DNA of 64,000 nt from Dromaius novaehollandiae (Eukaryota; Chordata; Aves; Casuariiformes; Dromaiidae): positions 37,547,835 to 37,611,834 of the forward strand of contig NC_088102.1 of NCBI RefSeq assembly GCF_036370855.1. Reading direction: 5' to 3'. The notes beneath the pieces are model-generated. The model did not search any database and was not told the DNA's origin. It saw only the letters and a list, made by a program, of their open reading frames with translations. This document shows, piece after piece, positions 1 through 13,989 of the stretch. Every line of letters starts with the position of its first letter. The first letter of the stretch is position 1. Both the position numbers and the translations under genes were made by a program.

Positions 1-1809
1 TGACACTTCAGAAGGTCTAGCTGTCCACAGACACTGTTCCCTTTAACAATATTTGCAGTTCTTGTAGCATTCCAGATGGCTTGTATCAGGCTCATCTGTT
101 TCTTGGCTTGCAAACTTACACTGTAAACAGCTTAGGGGATTTTCTTTCTTATTCCTGAGACAGGTTATCCTTTGGCTGCGAGTTCAGCTCTTGGACTAAC
201 TCAAACTATTTCTATATATAGTATCCACACCAAGAAAAACAAATTCTAGAGTTCTTAAAAAGAAACCCCAAACAACCAACCTACCTGTCTTGCTGTTTCC
301 TTCCCACAAATAGTTCTCAATCTGTGGTGAAATGCATTGATTTGTGCCTGCCTGTGCTAGTTATCCAGAGAAGCAACTGCAATTTGAACATAGGGAAGCC
401 CTCTTAAGAATTTTGAAAATGGGTAAAAAGCTATGCCCTGAGGTATACTCCTGTTCTGCTTTTTTTCTTCACCTCATCTGAGTGCAGTGCCTTCTGAGGC
501 TGTTCCCAGCTAGCCTGCTGTGAATCCTAATCAGGATAATACATATATACATATTCACAAATAACCGCATTCTTACACATACACCAGTCTGCAAAATTTG
601 ACTGCTAAGGTTTTTGAAAAGTCTGTCTCAGATCTTGCTGTGTTTAATCACTCTTGCCTGTACTGACAGCTGATTTCACAAGAATACCTTCAGATCTTGC
701 ATTGCTACTGGGCACACCTAACAATTTTTTATTCTCTCAGAATTAAAAGAAACTGCCTGTTCAGAGATAGTGGAAGCTATTTCTGTTTCCTCTTGAATGA
801 CTTGTTTTGATGCTTGAGAAATTTATTACTCTTATCCAAGTCAAATGACCTTCACAGTACAATAACAAATGTAGAGCCACGTGATTTAAGCAGACTCCCT
901 ATCTGCACTTTTTATCCTTGCTGGTTGAAAAGGGCTTAACACTGATCAGTTTTCAGCTCCGGCAGCTGTTTGGTTTCTTGATTACAGCACACGTTTACTT
1001 TTCAGAGGGTCTTGGGTTTTATGGTTCATCTAGTTCTGTACTAGTAGACCAACTAGTGGGAGAGTACTCAGGTTTGCCTGAACTAGTTGTTATGCATAGA
1101 TGTTGTTAGTATCTTCTGTTGGGTTGTGCTGCTAGTCCCATGTAGGTTTCCAAGCATATCTGTTGTTCTTGACTTTGTTCCCTCTTCTGCTGCCTGTTCT
1201 GACTGTCTATCAAAATAGCTAGTTATAGTGCAATTCTCTGACTTTCAGAATGGAAACAAAGCAGAAATAGTCAGATTCGCCAAACATCTAGGCATCCACA
1301 CTTCAAGTTTTCTTTATGAATATTCCCTTTACTCAGTAGTTCAGTAATAGAATGGTAAATTGCTTTGGACAGCTCCTCTGCTTCTTTCTCCTGTCCTCTT
1401 CTGTAGCTTACATAGTTGAAAAAAGGAAAAAGTGGGAATGCTAAAGAGTCAGCAGCAATCTACAACTATGGGAGGGGAATCAAGGGATGTGCTTTAGGGG
1501 AAACAGACCTATAGCAGGAATGGATCCATGTGATGAATTCAGTGATGATGGCTAGAGTTATTTCAGTACAGTTGTTTCTTGCATTTCTCCTCTGCTATTT
1601 GGCTGCTGGGGGTAGCAGCCTGTCAGAGTCGTGGCATTCTCTTGGGTTGTTATAAAAACAGCAAATGCCATCATTGGTTTTCCACTGAGGGCAAACGAAG
1701 TGTTCAGTAAACAGAATGTTCCCACCTAAGGCAAATCTTACATTATGTTGAGAGGTAACTGCCATTCCCTTGCTGTCTTCTGTCAGTTCACAGTCTATTA
1801 AACAGTAAA
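1..1809. other. Unique intergenic sequence
   Basis: AT-rich non-coding DNA. The only open frame is 63 codons, reads from a non-ATG start and has no recognisable product. I see no RNA gene, no repeat family and no CpG-rich segment. By synteny it should lie far upstream of GPHN on the FUT8 side, but nothing in the sequence proves that. Confidence 0.6.
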
Positions 1810-1814
1810 ACTGG

Positions 1815-1880
1815 TAACAATTTACATAGCACCTTTCATCTTGAAGGATCCCAAAGGCTTCACAGGGATCATGTCCCTGC
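1815..1880. repeat. Ancient L3/MIR-like interspersed repeat fragment
   Basis: The stretch containing 'agcacctttcatcttgaagg' followed by 'atcccaaaggcttcacaggg' resembles the common old amniote repeat whose consensus reads roughly 'cacctttcatc..aggatctcaaagcactttacaaa'. The similarity is recalled rather than aligned, and only about 65 bp is recognisable. The fragment near 13,830 contains a related segment, so both may come from the same family. The exact family (L3, MIR or another old CR1 relative) is uncertain. Confidence 0.4.
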
Positions 1881-4800
1881 TATTGAAACACAATTTTTAA
1901 AAGCAACCAGTGATAATATAAATAGTACAGGACAGGAAATGGAACACAAACAAATGCCAAGTCCAAACTAAGCTAGAATATGCTTATTTGTTTACTTGAA
2001 CAGACTCTTGCTGTGGGTATAAGTTTACAGCCTCAAATACAAATCCTCTGAATAACCTAACAGAGCTGTCCTATCCATATGCTTCAAAATCACCCTAGAG
2101 AAATCCACACCTCAATCAAAAATGTTTGGACTGCATAGTCCATATTTTACTTATTCTGCCAGTAAACTGCTCCCTATAGGCTTTGCATTGTCTTCTTTTT
2201 ATTTCAGTTAGGAAACACCCTGAACCCTAGTAACTAAGTTCAAATAAACAAGCATTCACTAAGGATCAGTCACACCATTGTGCTTGCTGTGTAAAGACTT
2301 TGTGCCTAAAATATGGCACTGCCCTTGCCCTAAATAAATTGCAATATAAGTAGATACATGTAGCAACGCTAGTGAAAACAGTAGCTTGGTGCAACTGGGC
2401 ATAGAGGGTAGAGAAGAAACACAACAGCCAAAATCTGAAGTACAGCGTAGGCATAACTGGATCCTAATCCTTGTTTTAGGCTGAAAGCTGTCGCTGTCAA
2501 CATTACTTTCTTTTGTTTTACACTTAAATTCAGAGCTTTTAGGATCTGCACAGAGCACAAAACTCAAGATGGCTGAATTATAACCCTTCAAACGTTTTTT
2601 GTGTGCAAAGAATAAGTATTTGGTCTTGTTTGATTATTCTGCCTCTGTGCTGTCTTTAGGACTAGTTATTCACCACCAGAAGGAATTTTTTTAAGTGGTC
2701 ACTAAAACTTTGCCACAACTGAACTGGCTGTTAAGTATTACTGTGCTGTGCTACTCCAAGCTGACTAAAGTCAAATCCCTGCTGCAAGCCTGAAGGATGT
2801 AAAATGTTCTGGAAGAAATAACACCTACAGTGTTATTTGGAGATAAAGTGGGTGGGAAGCAGGAGGGATTCCACAAGGCTCACAAACATCTTTCTGCTAT
2901 GTGGTAGATATTAAAACTTTCCTCTTTAAACTGAAAAAAGCATCAGTAGCCTGCTGACTACTAGCAAAACATACCACTTCAGAGATCCCTGGCAATCAGT
3001 AGCATCTTCACTAAGGCACTCTGGCTCAGCTTATACCAAGTCCCTTGCTGTGACACCGAAATTTAAAGTACTGCTGCCATCTGCAGGGGCTCATCTTGAT
3101 GTCATTTTCATGCTTTGTTGTGGAGCTTGCCAGAAACAAAATACTCCCTGAGAACTTGCCCATTAGGCATCATACTGTGGCCAGTGTTTCAGACTCCATA
3201 ACGATTGCCTCTTGGTCTGTGCTGCTCTCACTCAGGCCCAGAAGGTCCTCACATCTCCAAATGAAAACTTCAAAGAAGTCAGACAACTTTGAGTCTGTAT
3301 TTGGCATAATACATGATAGTTTCATTACATTTGCCCCCTTTATGCACTACCTGTGAGCTTATTTCTGGTACTACAGAATAGACTGCTGCTATGCTGAAGT
3401 GAAAGCTTTGCAGACTTTTTTTGGGGGGGATCCTACCTTCTGCTCTATAATGAAAAGTGTAATTGCCAGCTAATGTGAAACCATGCTGCTTCCCACCAGC
3501 TTTTGATGCTAGTCTTTTATGTATTCATGGACTTGTGCCCACATGTATAGTTTAAAAGAAAACATTAGACAATAATGAAGAATCCAGGTTAAGGGATGGA
3601 GGAATTGACTGGAAGAGATAAAATACAGTATTTGGACACTTGTAAAGCTGATGTCCTTCCATCTAGACAGAAGGAATGATATTTGTGGTGTACAGAACTA
3701 GATGCTATCTATATTGTCTGCACCAAAAGCAATGGGAATGTTGGCTGGAGTGAGTTAAGACTGATTGTGTTAAGACAGAGGGAGAGGTGTGGGCCTGGAC
3801 AGAAATGAATAAAGGGAAGCATGGAGAGGGCAGCAGACTTATGTAAATCAGTCATGTAGTTAGGTGTAGACCCTTAAGATACTAGAATGCAATGAAGAAC
3901 TATGCATACTGGACACAGAAGCCACAGTACCTGATACCTGTAATTCAGGAATACAAGATGTAGCATTGTGAGTTAAAGACTGAGTTGAGGAGTTAAAGCC
4001 CTTCAGACCCTGGGATTACACAGGCCAGCAAAACTTGCTTGTCAGAGATTTTCTTGGGATTTATAACTGAAATGAAAGTTGAGGTCAAATATGAGAATGA
4101 CTGAGTTTCAGCTATGACCCTGCTATGCCTGAGGTCTAAGGGTGAAGTTGGATGAACTGCTTCTGTGGCAGTTAAGAACACTTCCAGCTTTGTATCTTTT
4201 CTTTTGCTGTGGAAGAGGTTGTGAAGAGGTTGCTGAGGTCTTGTTTTTTCCTATGCTGAACAGCACTGAAGACAAATGAACTACTGACCCCATCTAGACT
4301 TATACTTGGCATCTAACAGACTGTTTTGTTTCTCACTTGAAGAGTTCAGTTTCAGGTCACTTTCTGTCTCCTCTTGATATTTTTGACAGGGTTCTGTCTA
4401 CTGTACATTCAGTACCAGTTCACTTTCACATCAGATAATTATTTAGAATAGGCAGCAAAAGTTATTTCTCTGCAGGAATGGAAGACAAGATTAGAAAGCA
4501 ATTCTCACCTCCAAATTTACTTTGTAACTGTTTTGCTTCTCAGAACAGCCTGACTTCATCACAGTCACAAGCCAATGTTTGTAAACTTTAGCTGAGAATA
4601 TTTGAAGGTAAAAAGCTTTAGAAACTAGTGCTGAAACATAATCCTAGCTTTATATTTTGGTGATATAATCATTAGACACTACAGTCTTGAACCTGCTGAA
4701 CAAATAAACCCCAGAGTCCTTCCCAATTTACTGGGAATATGGGCAGTAGAGTTCTGAAGTGATTGAAATAAGCCTGACAGTGTCATGCCCTCATCCCAAA

Positions 4801-7800
4801 GGGGACACAAGTTCATGGTAAACCATTATCTGAGTCCAAAGCACCACTGATTTTCCTCCAGCAATTAAAGGCAAGCAGAGCATTGGTGGAGAAGATATAT
4901 GCGCTTGCAGTTGTATATACTTCCCTTGGGAATTTGCATGCAAAGATGAATATATTGCAGTTGCACTCAGAATGCCAGAAATCTCACTGTACATCAATTT
5001 GTTTTTATCTGGGGGGGATACATGGCTCTTAGCAACCAAAGCAATACTCATGGGCCTCTCTAATACCCAAGTACTTATCTATGCTAGTGCTGCTACAGAA
5101 GGAGAAGAAATCTCTTTTGCTCCCACAGGGAAAATCTATTCTTTCTCTTATCTGTATTTTACATATATGTGTGCATGTGTATACATTCTAACTGAGGCTC
5201 TAGGCACCTGTATTAACCAGCTGAAATAATGAGGACTCTAGAGATCTCAAACAGAAAGAGCTGTGGAAGTCAGGAGCTAGCTTCACTTGCTAGTTCTCTA
5301 GTGACTACTTTAACAGTGTAAGCTGTCCCATGATGTCAACAGGTACATCTTTGCCTTGAAAAATCTAGGTAGCAGGATGGGGAAATTGAAGGAAAAATAG
5401 GGACCAAGAAAAATGTGAGAACACTGGTGTTGCAGTCCTGCTTATGTACACCTTGTTTTGAATAGCTGCCTTCACTTCATAGGTAATAGTATTGCCTCCA
5501 AAGATTTTAACCTTTCCAGAACAGCTTTGCAATTCAGTTCTATTTTTCTAACCTAGAATTCTCTGCAAGACTATTTGCTCCTAGCTAAACTAATGCATTC
5601 TGTCACATGGAGCCAGAGCTCCAAATTAGCAAAGACTTTTCTCACAATGTTAGGACCTTGGGATTGAGCACTTGAAATTCCTAAGAAATTGTTGAGTGCC
5701 AGGGAACAGTGACTGGAGCAGAAGTCTGGGAGCAGCAAAAACCACATGCAAAAAGCTTGGTGCCCTATCATGCTGATATGTGACTTCCAGCTACTGAAGT
5801 GCCCTGCCAGCTTGTAAGGCCCCCACGACAGCTCAATGCTCTTCACTGTGCAAAGTTCCACACCCTGACTTCTTCCTAAAGTTTTGCCTCCTGAATTTTT
5901 TACAGTACACATAACCTACTGTGGACCTTGGAAATTATTAGATGTTAATGGGGAATCAGCCTCTTGATATGAGCAGTTAGCCAGTAATCAGGGCTTTTGT
6001 GAGTTCCTTCTTTGGAGCAGTACAGTGTCTTAGTAAGAACACACAAAGGTTTGCTTTCCTGAGTCTAACCTTAAGGAACAACAGTAGGACATTTTTCATA
6101 AATTCAGCCAAGTTTTTCTGTGTAATACTTGGAGGGGAAAAAGAAAATGAAAGCAAGAAAACAAAAAAGCTCTTGCAAAGTTTTCATCACTTAAGTGTCA
6201 TTTCACTGTTCTCATTCAGTCTGGAAAAGAGGTGACTAACATAGACACTGGATTATCTGCAATGGCTAACAGATGCTGCAGATGTCTGTATGCTCTCATG
6301 TAGCCACATGGAGATGAGATGGCAAAGTCTAGAAATCCTGGTGAAGCCAGCTAGAAGGGTAATGTCCAGGAGCACCACTATCAAGTCTGTTAGTGTCTGG
6401 AGCACTGAATGCTTGCTGTGCTACAGCAACTGGCAGTTTCAGAGATGCTCAGTGTCCATCAGGTTGTAACAGTCATCAGGAACTTGTGAAGTGGGGGAGA
6501 GCTGTTGTCGTGGTCAGTTCTGTGACAGTTAGCAGCACAACAACTTCTTGCTTGTTAGCCATAGAGGCTGACATACAGGCTCAATAGAAACTCCTAAATC
6601 TACGAGGTAGAAGCATCTCAATGTGCACACACACAGGAATGTGTGTAAAAAGATAAATGATTTCTATAATCTTTCTCCTGACAAGGTTTACAAATTAGAC
6701 TTGCCATTAGTATTGCTAGAGCAGTCTTGTATTCAAATCAGGTCCTATTTCTGCCAATCTGCTGGTTAAATTGCTGCTGCTACTGCTGAGTTGTCACTGA
6801 CTTTGCCTGAGCTTGGAAAGCACTGTCAGTTGGAAGGCAGCAGGCAAAAGCCACCACTGTCACAATAGGGTTCCTTTAATCCTTGGCATCCCCTCACATG
6901 GTTGCTTGCTGCTTAATGGGTTGCTGCTAAGCATACAGTTAAATAGAGTTGTAAGGAACTGAAAGCTCTCATTGCTTCAGCTGTTACTTTGGCAGAATTT
7001 TTTATCAGTTTACCACCCTTGGCAATGTCTAAAATGCATGCTGTTTTTCAGATGCTATAGAGGCCAGTCTGAAAATGCCAACACTGTAAATGGATCCTGA
7101 TTCCAAATTTCAGCTAACTAGATATACCTTTTTTCCAAGAACTAGACTATAGAAATTAAATCCATGTTAAATTTCAATTTAGCTTTATATAAAACATATC
7201 TGCAACATAAATGATATATGAAACTATGCTCAGCTCTTTCTCCATAAGCCTTTCTGCTCTGGGCATGCTGCAGTTATATAGCTGGGGGAGCACTGTTTGT
7301 GGGATAGCATGCCTTCAATGTTAGGGAAAATGGAAAGCAGACAGTGATGGAAATGGGATGAAGAAAGAAGAGTCCCATGGTTTAGGCAGTTATGTCACTA
7401 TGGAGAAATTGATTTAAATCCATCTCTGCCACAAAGTTACTAGATGGTACTTATCGGTTGCTCAGGACAGATGACCAACTCCTTATGGTTGGGAGACACT
7501 TTTCTTCCCAGCCATCTGCTTGTGGCTAGTAATTCAATTGAATCAAATACCCAAGCAGCTCTTCATTACCCACGCCACTAGATGCCTGCCACACACTGGG
7601 GCATTCTAGGTACTAGAGGATATGTTAAGGAGTGTTAGGTAAAGCTACCTGAGTGGATTTACACAGAGGGTTCACACCTATTGCTAGCTGAAATGTCTGG
7701 TCTTGCTAGCGCTCAGGTGCAACCCAAAGTGCCTGCACTGATGAGTGAGCTATGGCTATAGCACAGCTGTGTTTGCATGGCACTGCATCTAAGCTAATGT

Positions 7801-10800
7801 ACTGTGTGGACCCAAGCTGGCTCTGCACTGAGTCAGCTGTAGTGCCTCTGAAGCCACAGCATACCTAGTCTGCAACTGAGATAAACAGTCCACAGGTAAC
7901 AGACAGCTATTTCTAGTCCATGCTGAACAGCTTGAATATCTGCTGTGGTACTCCTAGATTCACGTCCATTCTCCTAGACCCTTCACTCCTCTTGCTCTCC
8001 CACTACTGTTATTTTCTACTTCCTTGTATAAACTGACAATCAAGAGCTACTTGTTCAACTGTCATCCGGTTTTCACACCTTCCTTCAGACAAACTTAACA
8101 CTTCCAAAGTTCAGAGTTGGGTATCTCCCCGTTGCTCTGCAGAATTACCTTAAGGTGTTTTGCTCTTTAAAATCTCTAATTCAATTAAAACATTATTCTT
8201 TTTACAAATCAGCAGGCAGGAGAACCTCAAAATATTGAGTTTTGTTTAAATAGTAACAGTTGTTCTTGCCATTAAAGCTTTGTAACAGAATTAACAGAAA
8301 TGCAGTACAACTGAGGTCAGAACCCAAACATTTGGGGACCTCAGTTCTGTTTTTCAAGCTTTCAGACTAGTAACTGTTCTTCTAAAAATACAGAAGCTAT
8401 ATTTTTACTATCCATGTAGTTGGTACCAGCTGTCCAAGGACAAACAAATCTCTCTTCAATCTTTGAAGCTACAAAGAATGATCTATTTCAGGCAGAAATA
8501 GTTTTTTCTTCATGCTGGGCAGATTTCCCAACTTTTCAGTAGGTGAAATAATATTACAGATTTGCTCATAAATGGTAGCATAGTGTTATTTACAACATTA
8601 TTTTCAAATGCAAATGACAATGTCTGCAGCTGGAAAGTGGCTCCAGCTCTGAAATAACTTACTGCTTTCCCATCAACTACAACACATGCTTTTTAGTAAA
8701 TCCAAATGTTTATGCAAGTCCTAGGCCTAGTTTAATGAGCTTGGAAGGTTCCCAGTACATGGATACTAACACTCATACTTGTTAATGATACAGCTCAATT
8801 TTCAGCAAATGTCAAGCCAATTCCATCATCTTGCAGTCATGTCCACAGGAAAAGCAAAATGAACAGCTTTGTTAGCCTTATACCACCTCAATTTTTCTGG
8901 CAGGATGGGTCTTGGATCTCATGCTTACTGCCCTGCTCTGCCATGTGATTGAACTTGAAGTATGTTTACTATGTCCATTGCTTTTTGTACATATTGCATG
9001 CACTCTGCAAATCCTTGCCCAACCCAGAAAGAGGGGGGTGAGAGCAGGTTTCATGAATCTTTGCCATGTGTAGCCAATTATGAGCCACTCTGTTCTGGGG
9101 AGCATGCAGGGACCTAAATGTGTATACAGGTCACAAGCAGCAAGTCCAGTGTGGTGGGGAAAGAATCCAGGCATCCTGCCAAAATAACAGCCAGGAGCAG
9201 GCTTCCCCCACCAGGAAAAATCATGTGCTTCCTAGCCACTTCACTGATAACAGCAAAGAAAAAATGGAACCAAGGGTCAGATAAATTGTGCTGACTGCAT
9301 GTGGTCATGGGCTCTATGCTAATCACCCTCAGCTGGGCAGAACAGATCTTGCAGTCAAACATCTAAGTACAAAAAAAGCTTTCACTTTGTTTCTTATCTC
9401 TGGGAAGTACCATGGAATTATTTCCTAGTTACTGTTAGAATTAAAGCTGCAAGGACAAAATGAGATCTCTCCTGGGTCAGCAGATGTTTGCAAAGAAGGT
9501 CTCTACTTCCTTTTATGCTTTTCCTGGATGAGATGAATATTGGTTATCACTATTGGTTCCATCTCAGTGATAGAGCAAGCCTCCAGCAAGAAGATGATGG
9601 GATGGTAGAGTTGGGAAATAATTCCAGTATTGCCAGACTTGAGCAAACAAAGTTCCTTAGTCAAATTGCAAAGAAATAAAATATGCACCTCCAAGTCAGA
9701 AGACCAAGTAAGCACAGTTAAGGAGATGCACAGTGCTTTTCTGGTTTGTTTTTTGATATGTGTTTTTATTCTGCACATAGAGGTGTGGGGGGGATGTTTT
9801 GTGGAGATGTGTGTGATAATGAATTAGTGTTTCCCATGCTCACAGATGTATTCAGGAATCCACTCAGTGTTTTCCTCAGTTACTGTATTGATCCTGCTTC
9901 ATACCCATAGACATCCTGTTCCCCTCTTTGCTGGGGTCCAACAAGCTGCGCTCCTCCATGAGCAGTGCACCTCTAGGTCAACAAAGGGGTTACAGGAGAT
10001 CTTGTATGCCACAAATCCTGCCTCCTGTACTCCTTTCCTTACCTCACATGCTCCTGTGTAAGCTTTTCTGTTTTGCCTTCTTATCAAACCCAGGCATAAT
10101 CTTAATGGGAAGCATCACTAGCCCAGTGCCATGTCCAGCTGTTAATTTATAAAGATCACCACCAACATGACCATCCGTCTAATGGAAGTATGTTCCTTTC
10201 CCAAAGATGAATTTTTTTTCAACTAGATCTGCTCTTAGCTGTCTGTCTTTGCCCTTCCAGACTACTGCAGCTGATTCTCCCCCATTGCTTTGCCAGCAGT
10301 TTCCAGTTTCAAAACTAACCTTGCAAGCTCGAGCTCGTTCAAATGCCTGCATCTTCCCTGCTAACAGAACGTGAAAGTAACTCTTCAGACAGCTCTAATA
10401 GCACTGGAACATTTTTAAACTTTTGTTCTTAAATCATCGAAAGATTTGCAGAGTCAAATGCAAAATCACTCTGAACAACAAAATACAGACACTTCACTTT
10501 CTGAGACCCAAAAGACTCAATGAAAAGCTTTTTTACTTAGGAAACCCAATTTGTGTTACTTTTCTGTGTTGTAAGCATGGTATCCTAGCAACAGCTGTGC
10601 CTGCTGCTCTCCCTGCAAAGGCGCTGCTGATTCACCATCTGATTCACACAGGCAGCAGCTTTATTTGGCATCAGGGCACTTGCGTGCAGCCTCCATGCCT
10701 GCCCTAGGCCGCACCTATATATAGCCACTTTGTCTCCATCCATGGAGCAATGAGCTGTACAATGTGCGCAGCCTCCAGAGGGTGAAATGAGGGTCTCTTT

Positions 10801-11470
10801 TGCCCTTCGATGAACATGTGCTGCCATGCGTCCAGGGGCAAGAATTAAGATGCAGCAAATGAGTAGATGCCATCTGTATAGTTAACAACCTGAAAAGAAC
10901 TTTGTTTCTGTTTCATTGCCAATAGCTGCTGGTCTGTTCTTCCCTTTGAACATGAATCCTGTACAGATCAGGCCAAGCACCAATAACCTCACAGGCTCTT
11001 ATTTAGAAAGAATACCTGGTAGTAAAACACTGTAAAATAACTTTTATGTATTTTGGTTAAAACAACAAGAGTTTAAGCTGTAAGCTGCATGGGTAAGTGC
11101 TGCCTTAACTAAACTTTTTAAAATACTGATGTTGGTTTGGGATGTCTTTTTCATGTTACATTGGTCACAAAAAGAGAAGATGCATCTCTCTGCCAGATGG
11201 ACTGGTATTCTATGAGCAAAAATAAGAGAGCTAGGAAAGTCCTGCAGTACAGAAGAGAAAATGAGTTGCATGCATATCTTATTTTAATTTGATTTTTTTT
11301 CCTTTTAGTTCTGCTTTTCACTGTTTGTAATATTTCAGCTACTTGCAACTCTTACACTTTCTTTTAATCTTCAGCTCAATTATCTCTTAAACTATACATT
11401 TGTATAGTCAATGGAAACATCATTTAAAAAAATGCAGAGCTTGGTCTAGAATAGATTTACTAAAACAAAG
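1881..11470. other. Intergenic sequence without recognisable genes
   Basis: Open frames reach 113 codons (minus strand, 5,571-5,912) but none shows a known domain, a coding-like exon structure or a splice-site pair that would make it convincing. No tRNA cloverleaf, rRNA or long repeat was seen. Cis-regulatory elements cannot be excluded, but they cannot be identified from a single sequence. Confidence 0.55.
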
Positions 11471-11474
11471 GGTT

Positions 11475-11510
11475 TACAAAAGTAGGGTTACCTACAAAAG
11501 TAGGGTTAGG
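11475..11510. repeat. Two-copy 18-bp tandem duplication
   Basis: The unit 'tacaaaagtagggttacc' at 11,475-11,492 is followed directly by a second copy at 11,493-11,510 that differs only in its last two bases. A short duplication like this is typical of replication slippage. Confidence 0.85.
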
Positions 11511-13775
11511 AGGTTAACTATGCCTCCTTCCTTTTTACTTGCTGCTTTTTGCAAATTTAATTTGCTGAGTGGCTTCTGTGTCTGTACACTGCATGTCACT
11601 TATTGGTTCCAGTGTGTAGCTGCTAACAAGATGTATGCTAATTCAGCTGCCAGTTTTTTCCTTCTGACCTCAGTTTGACTCAGTCTGATGGGAATCTCTG
11701 GAATACCTTCTCATCCACTTGAGAAATGTGAGGATTGTTCTCTCAGATTATGGACCCAAACCTAACTGCAATCAACCAAACTGCTAAGCAATGTCAAACA
11801 TTTGTATGGGATTGCCTCAGGACAAAATGAGCTAGGAAAATGCTGGAGTTCTCCTAGTCTGAGTTTCCTGTATATGGAAAAACAAAAAAGTAGGAAAAAA
11901 TGAAATTCATAACAATAGAATTAAATTGCAAAAAGTAAAACATAGGTGTGTATAAGAAAAAACTCTCAAACTCTGAGAACTACATTTCTGAATAATACTG
12001 AACAGGGACTGATGTTGCATAAAGTACCCATAAAAAGAGGCACCCATTGCTATACAAATGAGCTTTGTGTATATTGAACACACTATGGATTCATACTTAT
12101 TATCAGAAGAATTAGTTTTTGGATATTGGTTCTTCATAAACTGTTTTATGAACTTCCCCATAACATTCTTACAAAAAAGCACTGAGACTCAGACTTAAGG
12201 ATATGGAGAAACATCCTAGGAGAAACTGTCTGTTTTAAAAAAAAAAACCTCTGCTGTATTTTTCTGTATCTACTAAATAAAACTAGCTACTGGAATAACT
12301 TCTTAAAAGGATCATGGATGTTCTCACACAGAAAGATCCTGTCTGAGAACATTACTTGTTCTGGTGTCTTCTATAGTCCCTCTTTGGGACACTTAGTAAC
12401 CTAAGTGTATATGGTAGACTCCTGATGAGCTTTACGATTCATTCCCTATGAATGTTCTGGCAGAGGAGATGGTATCTGAGATAGTCATATGAATGATGGA
12501 CTGTTTTTCTTTGTTCACAGATTGTTCCCCCATGCTTCTTGCTGCCCTTTAAAGTTGCTTGTGGTGTGAAAACATCTTTAGAGGGTAGGCCTTTCAAATG
12601 TGGCTGGCAGATGATCAGTCTGTGGATTACCAGAGTCAGGTCCTTGGCTAAGAGGAAAGAAAAACACTTCTGGGGTGGGGGGTAACCTCACACATAGTGG
12701 GTAGTATCACTTCAGTTTTGCCCAAGCTGAATTTGAACTGGTCTTTTCCCTCAGGACTGATTCTTTTCAGACATTGTGGCATCCTTGCAGTTAGGTTGGT
12801 TCTGTCTCTGGAAAAGGAGCGCAGGAGGATGTCATCACCAAAGAGCTGGCAGAGGTAGCTTTCTCCAGTAGGAGAATATGCAACTACTATAGAGGAAAAG
12901 TATGTTAGAGACACTAATGCTGCAGTTGTGGAATAGTAAGCTAACTAGAAGGACTGAAATCATGCATTTGTGTTGGCAAAAAGAAAAGCCTGGCAAGATG
13001 CACTGCTCTCCTCTAAATGTATGAGTTGCAGGTTGATTCATAAATGGATTTTTCATCAAAATGACTAAAACTCTCCTAGGTGACAAGAAAAGGCAGTGAA
13101 TATGTGAGCTGAGAATACCAGAAGAAGAAATTTTGCTTAGGGATATATAATATTTAGTAACTCTACAACAGTGTTGGTAATATTTACTCTCTGATGCTTT
13201 TGCTGAAAATTTCTGATGTGAAATAATCAATAATTCCAGATTACATTATGCAGGGAGAAAATGCATTCTTAGTTCCTCAGTACTCTTCTGTTTCTTGAAT
13301 GCTTTAGACCTCACATCTTCCTCCCACTTATGCTTTCACAGAAACCTTCCATCTAAAACACAAAGACCATGTTCTTCCCCTTCTTAAAATCCTATTCCCT
13401 CCCCTTTGCCCTCAAACTCCTTCCTCTGCCTTTCCTGTTAGTCCTTTCATCAACAGTAGAAGAACTCCAAGATGTTACTAACTTCTGATTCCCACCCTGA
13501 GAGACGGGTTTCTTAATTGCACAGGGATGGATTAAATTAGCAGTGCTGGCCAGCAATAAGCAATTCAGCCACTGGGGAAGCAAGATCATTCATTGCTGCA
13601 GAGTCCATTTTTCCACCACATCTTCAAGTGTAAAACCTTCCTTGATATCTGAGTACCACCCATCCTGCATTTCCCATCTATAAGCCCTAGGAACAAACCT
13701 GTTTTCAGACATTCAATTAAAGTTTGTTAAAAATATTCACTAAGAAAAATTATTATTATAGACAACACAGCCTCA
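11511..13775. other. Intergenic sequence without recognisable genes
   Basis: AT-rich non-coding DNA with chance open frames, the longest being 131 codons on the minus strand at 12,835-13,230. That frame reads as serine- and leucine-rich text without domain similarity or flanking splice signals. No RNA gene or repeat was recognised. Confidence 0.55.
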
Positions 13776-13825
13776 ATGATGATCGTGATCAATATTTACA
13801 GAAGCTGCATTGAACTGCTTTGCAC

Positions 13826-13960
13826 TTCTGTCTTTCCCTTGATCATCTCAAAGCACTTTATAAACAACTATATTACCCTCACAGCACCTTGTAATGGAAG
13901 AAATGTGTTTACAAATGGCCAAAAACACAGGCACAGATGTGTTAGAGCCAACATTACCAA
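13826..13960. repeat. Ancient L3/MIR-like interspersed repeat
   Basis: The sequence contains 'tctcaaagcactttataaac', then 'accctcacagcaccttgtaa', then a segment similar to the typical 'cattttacagatg...aaactgaggcacag' block (here 'tttacaaatggccaaaaaca' followed by 'caggcacag'). The order of these three blocks matches the widespread old amniote repeat in which a subterminal 'caaagcacttta' is followed by 'cctcacaacaccctgtgagg' and the primary-sequence hallmark 'gaaactgaggcaca'. Divergence is high, and family assignment needs a library search. Confidence 0.5.
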
Positions 13961-13989
13961 ATGTGAATGTCTAAATATAGCAATTTGAG

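Noticed and set aside
7690..7860. Possible second palindromic element
   Set aside because: Reverse-complement comparison of the two halves gave only scattered short matches, unlike the clear case at 39.4 kb.
12835..13230. 131-codon minus-strand open frame
   Set aside because: Unrecognisable sequence with no motif and no transcript signal, treated as chance.
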